DNA of 16,107 nt from Lachnospiraceae bacterium (lineage in GTDB: Bacteria; Bacillota; Clostridia; Lachnospirales; Lachnospiraceae). The stretch spans positions 1-16,107 of the forward strand of contig CAAFNG010000283.1 of the NCBI GenBank assembly GCA_900764225.1, read 5' to 3'. The notes beneath the pieces were generated by a model that made no database searches, was not told where the DNA came from, and worked only from the letters and a program-made list of their open reading frames with translations. Positions 12,972-16,107 of the stretch are shown here, piece by piece (within the stretch, counting starts at the first letter, position 1; each line of letters begins with the position of its first letter). The position numbers were made by a program, and so were the translations under genes.

Positions 12972-13267
12972 CAGGCTTCCCACAAATATACATTTATAGG
13001 ACTTGATTTTCTTTTCATGCACTCCTGTGCCATATAGGTGAGACAATCTGCCGGCGATTCAAGTGTTCCGTATTTTTGAATTACATCCGCCATCCAATCC
13101 TCGATAGAATCTATCATCAATGTCGGAATATCCTGAAAATGATAATAAAATGTATTTCGGTTAACCTGACAGCGATTTACAATATCCTGTACCGTGATCT
13201 TATTGTACGGCTTTTCTTCCAGTATTTCCCAGAATGTTACCTTGATTATCTTCTTTATATGAACCAC
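12968..13267 (-). pseudogene. TetR-family regulator, C-terminal half missing
   Basis: Ninety-nine residues with an intact TetR DNA-binding domain: IIKVTFWEILEEKPYNKITV, then QDIVNRCQVNRNTFYYHF (helix-turn-helix about 22-45). TetR proteins are usually 180-200 residues; here the ligand-binding part ends after MAQECMKRKS and the tail PINVYLWEAC looks like chance sequence. Its stop overlaps the stop of the radical SAM remnant on the other strand (12968-12971), so both were cut at one junction. The start is GTG 13267, with AAGGAAGG eight bases upstream, 36 bases after degV, third in an MFS-DegV-TetR operon. The stub might still bind DNA but should be unable to sense a ligand. Confidence 0.72.
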
Positions 13268-13303
13268 ACCTTCTACCTTCCTTATTATTTTCAGGCTTTG
13301 ACT

Positions 13304-14152
13304 CTATTGCGAAATAAACAGCACGCCCAAAGTACCCGGTCCGCAGTGACAGGAAATAACTCCGCCTGCACGTGTCTCAAGGACTTCTTTAAAAACTCCA
13401 AGATTTTCAAGATATGTGCGTACTGCTTCCACAACTTCTCTGTCACAACCGGAATGTGTAATAAAGACGCGGTCAGGACGGGCAGCCTTCAGTTCTTCTT
13501 CCATATCTTTCACATACGCTGTAATCACCTTTGAAAGTTTTCCACGATATTTCTTGGAAGCATCCATTGCACCATTTTCCACAACAATCTTGGGATGCAG
13601 CTTCAGAACACTTCCCGCCATGGCCGAAACAGCATTGCAGCGCCCGCCACGATAAAGATATACCAGCGTATCCACCACAAAACTTGCGCGTACTTTTGGC
13701 TTCAGCTCTTCGATTACTGCTGTGATCTCTCCGGCAGTTTTTCCTTCCTGCGCCATGATCGCTGCTTCAATAACGAGAAGACCGATTCCTGTAGAAAGAT
13801 TTGCCGAATCGATCACTGTCACAAGATCGGAGGCCTCCAGCTCTTCTGCTGCCAGACGCATAACATTCCCGGATGTGGACATACCAGAGGAAATGGAAAA
13901 GCAGATAACCTCTCTCTGTTCACTGACATAAGGCTTCAACATCTCCACCGCATCCATAAGCGACGGTGCAGAAGTCTTCGGAGTTGTCTTATTCGCATCG
14001 GACCACGCAAAGATCTCATCCGGAGTGATATCCCTGCCGTCCCTGTATTCCTTTTCTCCAAGCAGAATGTGAAGCGGCAGAATATCAATATCATACTTTT
14101 GTAAAAGATCCAGTGAAAGATCACAGGTACTGTCTGAGATTATTTTTACCAT
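13304..14152 (-). CDS. DegV family fatty-acid-binding protein
   Basis: A 282-residue cytoplasmic protein of the DegV/FakB family, whose members bind a fatty acid and, in several Firmicutes, present it to the kinase FakA. The N-terminal domain begins VKIISDSTCDLS; the conserved pocket motif SISSGMSTSGNV is at about 86-97, with DSANLSTG at about 114-121 and the C-terminal FITHSGCDREVVEAV. It is full length. ATG 14152 is four bases after the MFS stop; its AGGAGG lies inside the last MFS codons, so translation is coupled. Which fatty acid it binds and why it is paired with an MFS transporter are not evident. Confidence 0.93.
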   Translation of the reverse strand: MVKIISDSTCDLSLDLLQKYDIDILPLHILLGEKEYRDGRDITPDEIFAWSDANKTTPKTSAPSLMDAVEMLKPYVSEQREVICFSISSGMSTSGNVMRLAAEELEASDLVTVIDSANLSTGIGLLVIEAAIMAQEGKTAGEITAVIEELKPKVRASFVVDTLVYLYRGGRCNAVSAMAGSVLKLHPKIVVENGAMDASKKYRGKLSKVITAYVKDMEEELKAARPDRVFITHSGCDREVVEAVRTYLENLGVFKEVLETRAGGVISCHCGPGTLGVLFISQ

Positions 14153-14156
14153 AAAA

Positions 14157-15305
14157 TTATTTCCTCCTGTTCAATAATTCATGCATATATGTCATTAACA
14201 CAAGCAGGATCAGCAGATATACCGGCAATAACCGGATAGATATGTGATTTGCGATCAGACCAAACAGTGGCGGCATCAGACAGGTTCCTATGTAAGCACT
14301 TGCCATCTGCACCCCAATGATTGCCTGGGAACGTTCCGCTCCAAAATGTTCCGGTGTGGAATGAATGATACATGGATATACCGGCGCACAGCCAAGTCCG
14401 ATCAGGGAAAATCCAATCAGAGAAGCGGTTTTTCCAAAAGGAAGCAGCATGATCAGGATTCCCGCAAAAATAATTGCCTGTCCCATCCGGATCATCTGTG
14501 CATCTTTAAGCTTCATGGCAATAAAACCATTGATACCACGTCCGATCGTAATACCAATGCAGAACATTCCCGCAAAAGAAGCGGCTGTTTCTGCATCCAC
14601 ACCTTTTGCCAGGTTCAGATAGCTGCTCGCCCAGAGCATTGTTGTCTGCTCCACTGCACAATAGCAGAAAAAACAAAGCATGATTGCCTTTGCCCCTGGA
14701 ATGGCAATGATCTCACGAAGTGAAAGAGACTTGCTTTTTGCCTGTTCCTCTTCTGATCCACTCTGTTTCTTCCATTTTGGAAGGCTGAATACAAGAACAG
14801 CTGTGAGTACGATCTGCAGCAGAGATATGATCCGGTATCCACTGTTCCAGGTCGCACCTCCGGTAAGCACTGCTCCCATAATGTACGGTCCCAGTGTCGC
14901 GCCAACGCCCCACATGCAATGCAGCCAGCTCATATGCTTACTTGCATAATGTAAAGCCACATAGTTGTTCAGAGAGGCATCTACACTTCCTGCGCCAAGT
15001 CCATACGGTATCGCCCATAAACACAGCATCCAGAAACTGTGGCTGATTGAAAATCCCCACAGTGCAAAAGCTGTGATTCCTACACTTACTGCGGTTACTT
15101 TGCCTGTCCCGAATTTCTTCGTAAGACGGTCACTCTGCAGACTGGAAATGATCGTTCCAAACGCAATGATCATGGATATCATTCCCGCGTAAGATACCGG
15201 AACCTGGAATTCCGGATACATATCCGGCCATGCCGCTCCAAGAAGCGCGTCCGGAAGTCCAAGGCTGATAAATGAAAGATATATGATTCCTAATAACAAA
15301 CTCAT
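14157..15305 (-). CDS. MFS transporter (fucose-permease-like group)
   Basis: A 382-residue major facilitator protein with about twelve hydrophobic helices and an acidic/basic central loop (KKQSGSEEEQAKSKSLSLRE, about 186-205). Features shared with the FucP-like/FHS group include the opening LGIIYLSFISLGLPDALLGA, the loop SDRLTKKFGTGKV (the A-like motif between helices 2 and 3) and GLGAGSVDASLNNYVA in helix 4. Length is normal. ATG 15305 follows AAGGGGAA. It leads the MFS-degV-tetR operon from its own promoter. The substrate cannot be read; a sugar or small hydrophobic compound is possible. Confidence 0.9.
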   Translation of the reverse strand: MSLLLGIIYLSFISLGLPDALLGAAWPDMYPEFQVPVSYAGMISMIIAFGTIISSLQSDRLTKKFGTGKVTAVSVGITAFALWGFSISHSFWMLCLWAIPYGLGAGSVDASLNNYVALHYASKHMSWLHCMWGVGATLGPYIMGAVLTGGATWNSGYRIISLLQIVLTAVLVFSLPKWKKQSGSEEEQAKSKSLSLREIIAIPGAKAIMLCFFCYCAVEQTTMLWASSYLNLAKGVDAETAASFAGMFCIGITIGRGINGFIAMKLKDAQMIRMGQAIIFAGILIMLLPFGKTASLIGFSLIGLGCAPVYPCIIHSTPEHFGAERSQAIIGVQMASAYIGTCLMPPLFGLIANHISIRLLPVYLLILLVLMTYMHELLNRRK

Positions 15306-15341
15306 TTTTTGTTCCCCTTATTTTTTCATTTATATTTTGTT

Positions 15342-15371
15342 ATTATACCTGATTTATCCAAGTAAATACAA
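15342..15371 (-). promoter_or_regulatory. Promoter of the MFS-degV-tetR operon
   Basis: On the minus strand the -35 is TTGTAT (15366-15371) and the -10 is a perfect TATAAT (15342-15347), 18 bases apart, about 35 bases before the MFS start. Confidence 0.75.
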
Positions 15372-15425
15372 CCCTTACGGTAATATATGCCTCATATCTT
15401 CCACACATATTATTCTTTTCCTGCC

Positions 15426-16005
15426 TCAGATCATCTGGAAATTTTTCCACTTTCCGGATTTCTGTCTCCACAGGAAGATCACGGCTCTGACGATCCAGTC
15501 ACTTACCATTGCAAGTGCAATACCAATCACTCCCATGTCAAATACGATGCCGAGAAGCCAGGATAAAAAGAGCCGCACTACGATCGTGGAGATGATTGAA
15601 ACATACATGGTAAACTTCACATCCCCTGCTGAGCGCAGTTCGTTACTTAAGGCACCCGAAAAAGGATATGCTGTCGCATTGAAAACATTGTGGATCAGTA
15701 CCAGCCAGATTACCAATGGTCACATTTGTCTTTCCAAGGCTTCGATACACAGCTGCACCGGCATTGTATATCGCCAGAGCCGGATAAGAATAGGCAGAGA
15801 TTCGAAGATAAGTCACACAGGCATCCATTACAGGAGCCTCTACCTTTCCGAACAGAAGCTGCAGCATCCATCGGTTTCCCACCAATACAAACAGCATTAT
15901 CACAACAGAAAAGCCAACTGAAAACAGCAGCAGCTGTTCCAGAAAAAGTGGAATGATCATCTCTTTTATTTTCTGATCTGTAAAAAGTAATGTTTTCTGC
16001 TCCAT
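15426..16005 (-). pseudogene. MATE efflux transporter with two internal deletions
   Basis: The true start is ATG 16005 (MEQKTLLFTDQKIKEMIIPL), with AAAGGAAAG upstream; the frame's extension to MCIRDS is adapter sequence. The family is about 450 residues, but only about 190 remain. After PLFLEQLL the sequence jumps in frame to LFSVGFSVVIMLFVLVGNRW, skipping roughly 70 residues (rest of helix 1 to helix 3). After SLGKTNVT (about 15725) it changes frame and resumes at WLVLIHNVFNATAYPFSG, skipping roughly 200 residues, and then runs to a normal C-terminus (SGKWKNFQMI, stop at 15426). The repeated QLL codons at the first joint suit a deletion between short direct repeats. The protein is non-functional as it stands. 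Estimates of lost length are from memory of the family. Confidence 0.85.
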
Positions 16006-16066
16006 TTCTGCTTTCCTTTCTCTGTCTTTATGTTTTGTGTATCTATCTGAATTCTTACTTTTATGG

Positions 16067-16107
16067 CTGTCTCTTATACACATCTGACGCTGCCGACGAA
16101 TTAGACG
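16067..16107. other. Illumina Nextera adapter and i5 index (not genomic)
   Basis: CTGTCTCTTATACACATCT (16067-16085) is the Nextera transposase mosaic end, GACGCTGCCGACGA (16086-16099) the adapter that follows it, and ATTAGACG (16100-16107) is the reverse complement of CGTCTAAT, which I recall as Nextera XT index S510. Translated in the minus frame it gives the well-known artefact MCIRDS. These 41 bases should be trimmed. Confidence 0.97.

Noticed and set aside
16006..16083. N-terminal extension MCIRDSHKSK of the MATE gene
   Set aside because: The first residues are translated Nextera adapter; a good ribosome site and ATG at 16005 give the true start.

Overview
The window looks like a contig end from a Gram-positive anaerobe of the Lachnospiraceae (Blautia/Dorea/Ruminococcus-like Clostridia). 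This rests on protein style, purine-rich AGGAGG ribosome sites, sigma-A promoters, a CIRCE (HrcA) operator on clpB, a MarR/heterodimeric ABC exporter operon, DUF4250 and a BirA-controlled bioY. Almost everything reads on the minus strand; only a small ORF and a broken radical SAM gene near 11.9-13.0 kb read on the plus strand. Family names come from motif recognition; no database search was possible.

Layout. 1-2880: MarR regulator, then two ABC exporter half-transporters (the second cut by the window edge; the two overlap as ATGA), with a TTAG/CTAA dyad at the promoter. 3007-3410: DUF4250 gene between two strong hairpin terminators. 3465-6171: clpB with a CIRCE wrapped around the -35 box and a hairpin in its leader. 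6244-9740: what I read as the scar of an integrated mobile element, all on one strand. It holds the last ~75 codons of a tyrosine recombinase, a stub of a zinc-ribbon gene, one intact hybrid histidine kinase with a consensus promoter, a GNAT-like 3' fragment, a probable MobV-type mobilisation protein C-terminus, and a MerR-type promoter whose gene is cut after a few codons. 9766-11760: ZIP metal transporter, CHY zinc-finger protein and bioY, the last under a BirA operator that covers its -35 box.

11.9-13.27 kb: a small membrane-protein ORF and a radical SAM gene that has lost internal segments (including its Cx3Cx2C cluster) and its 3' end. It meets, tail to tail, a TetR gene that has lost its C-terminal half. 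13.3-15.4 kb: an intact MFS-DegV pair driving into that TetR stub. 15.4-16.0 kb: a MATE efflux gene that has lost two internal segments. The last 41 bases (16067-16107) are Illumina Nextera adapter plus an i5 index, not genomic DNA.

How it works together: the intact genes form small independent units (drug export, heat shock, metal uptake, biotin uptake, signalling, transport/lipid binding). The unusual part is how many genes are remnants. The mobile-element scar is easily explained biologically. The repeated internal deletions in the radical SAM and MATE genes could be real decay or an assembly/library artefact, and the adapter at the contig end makes checking against raw reads worthwhile.
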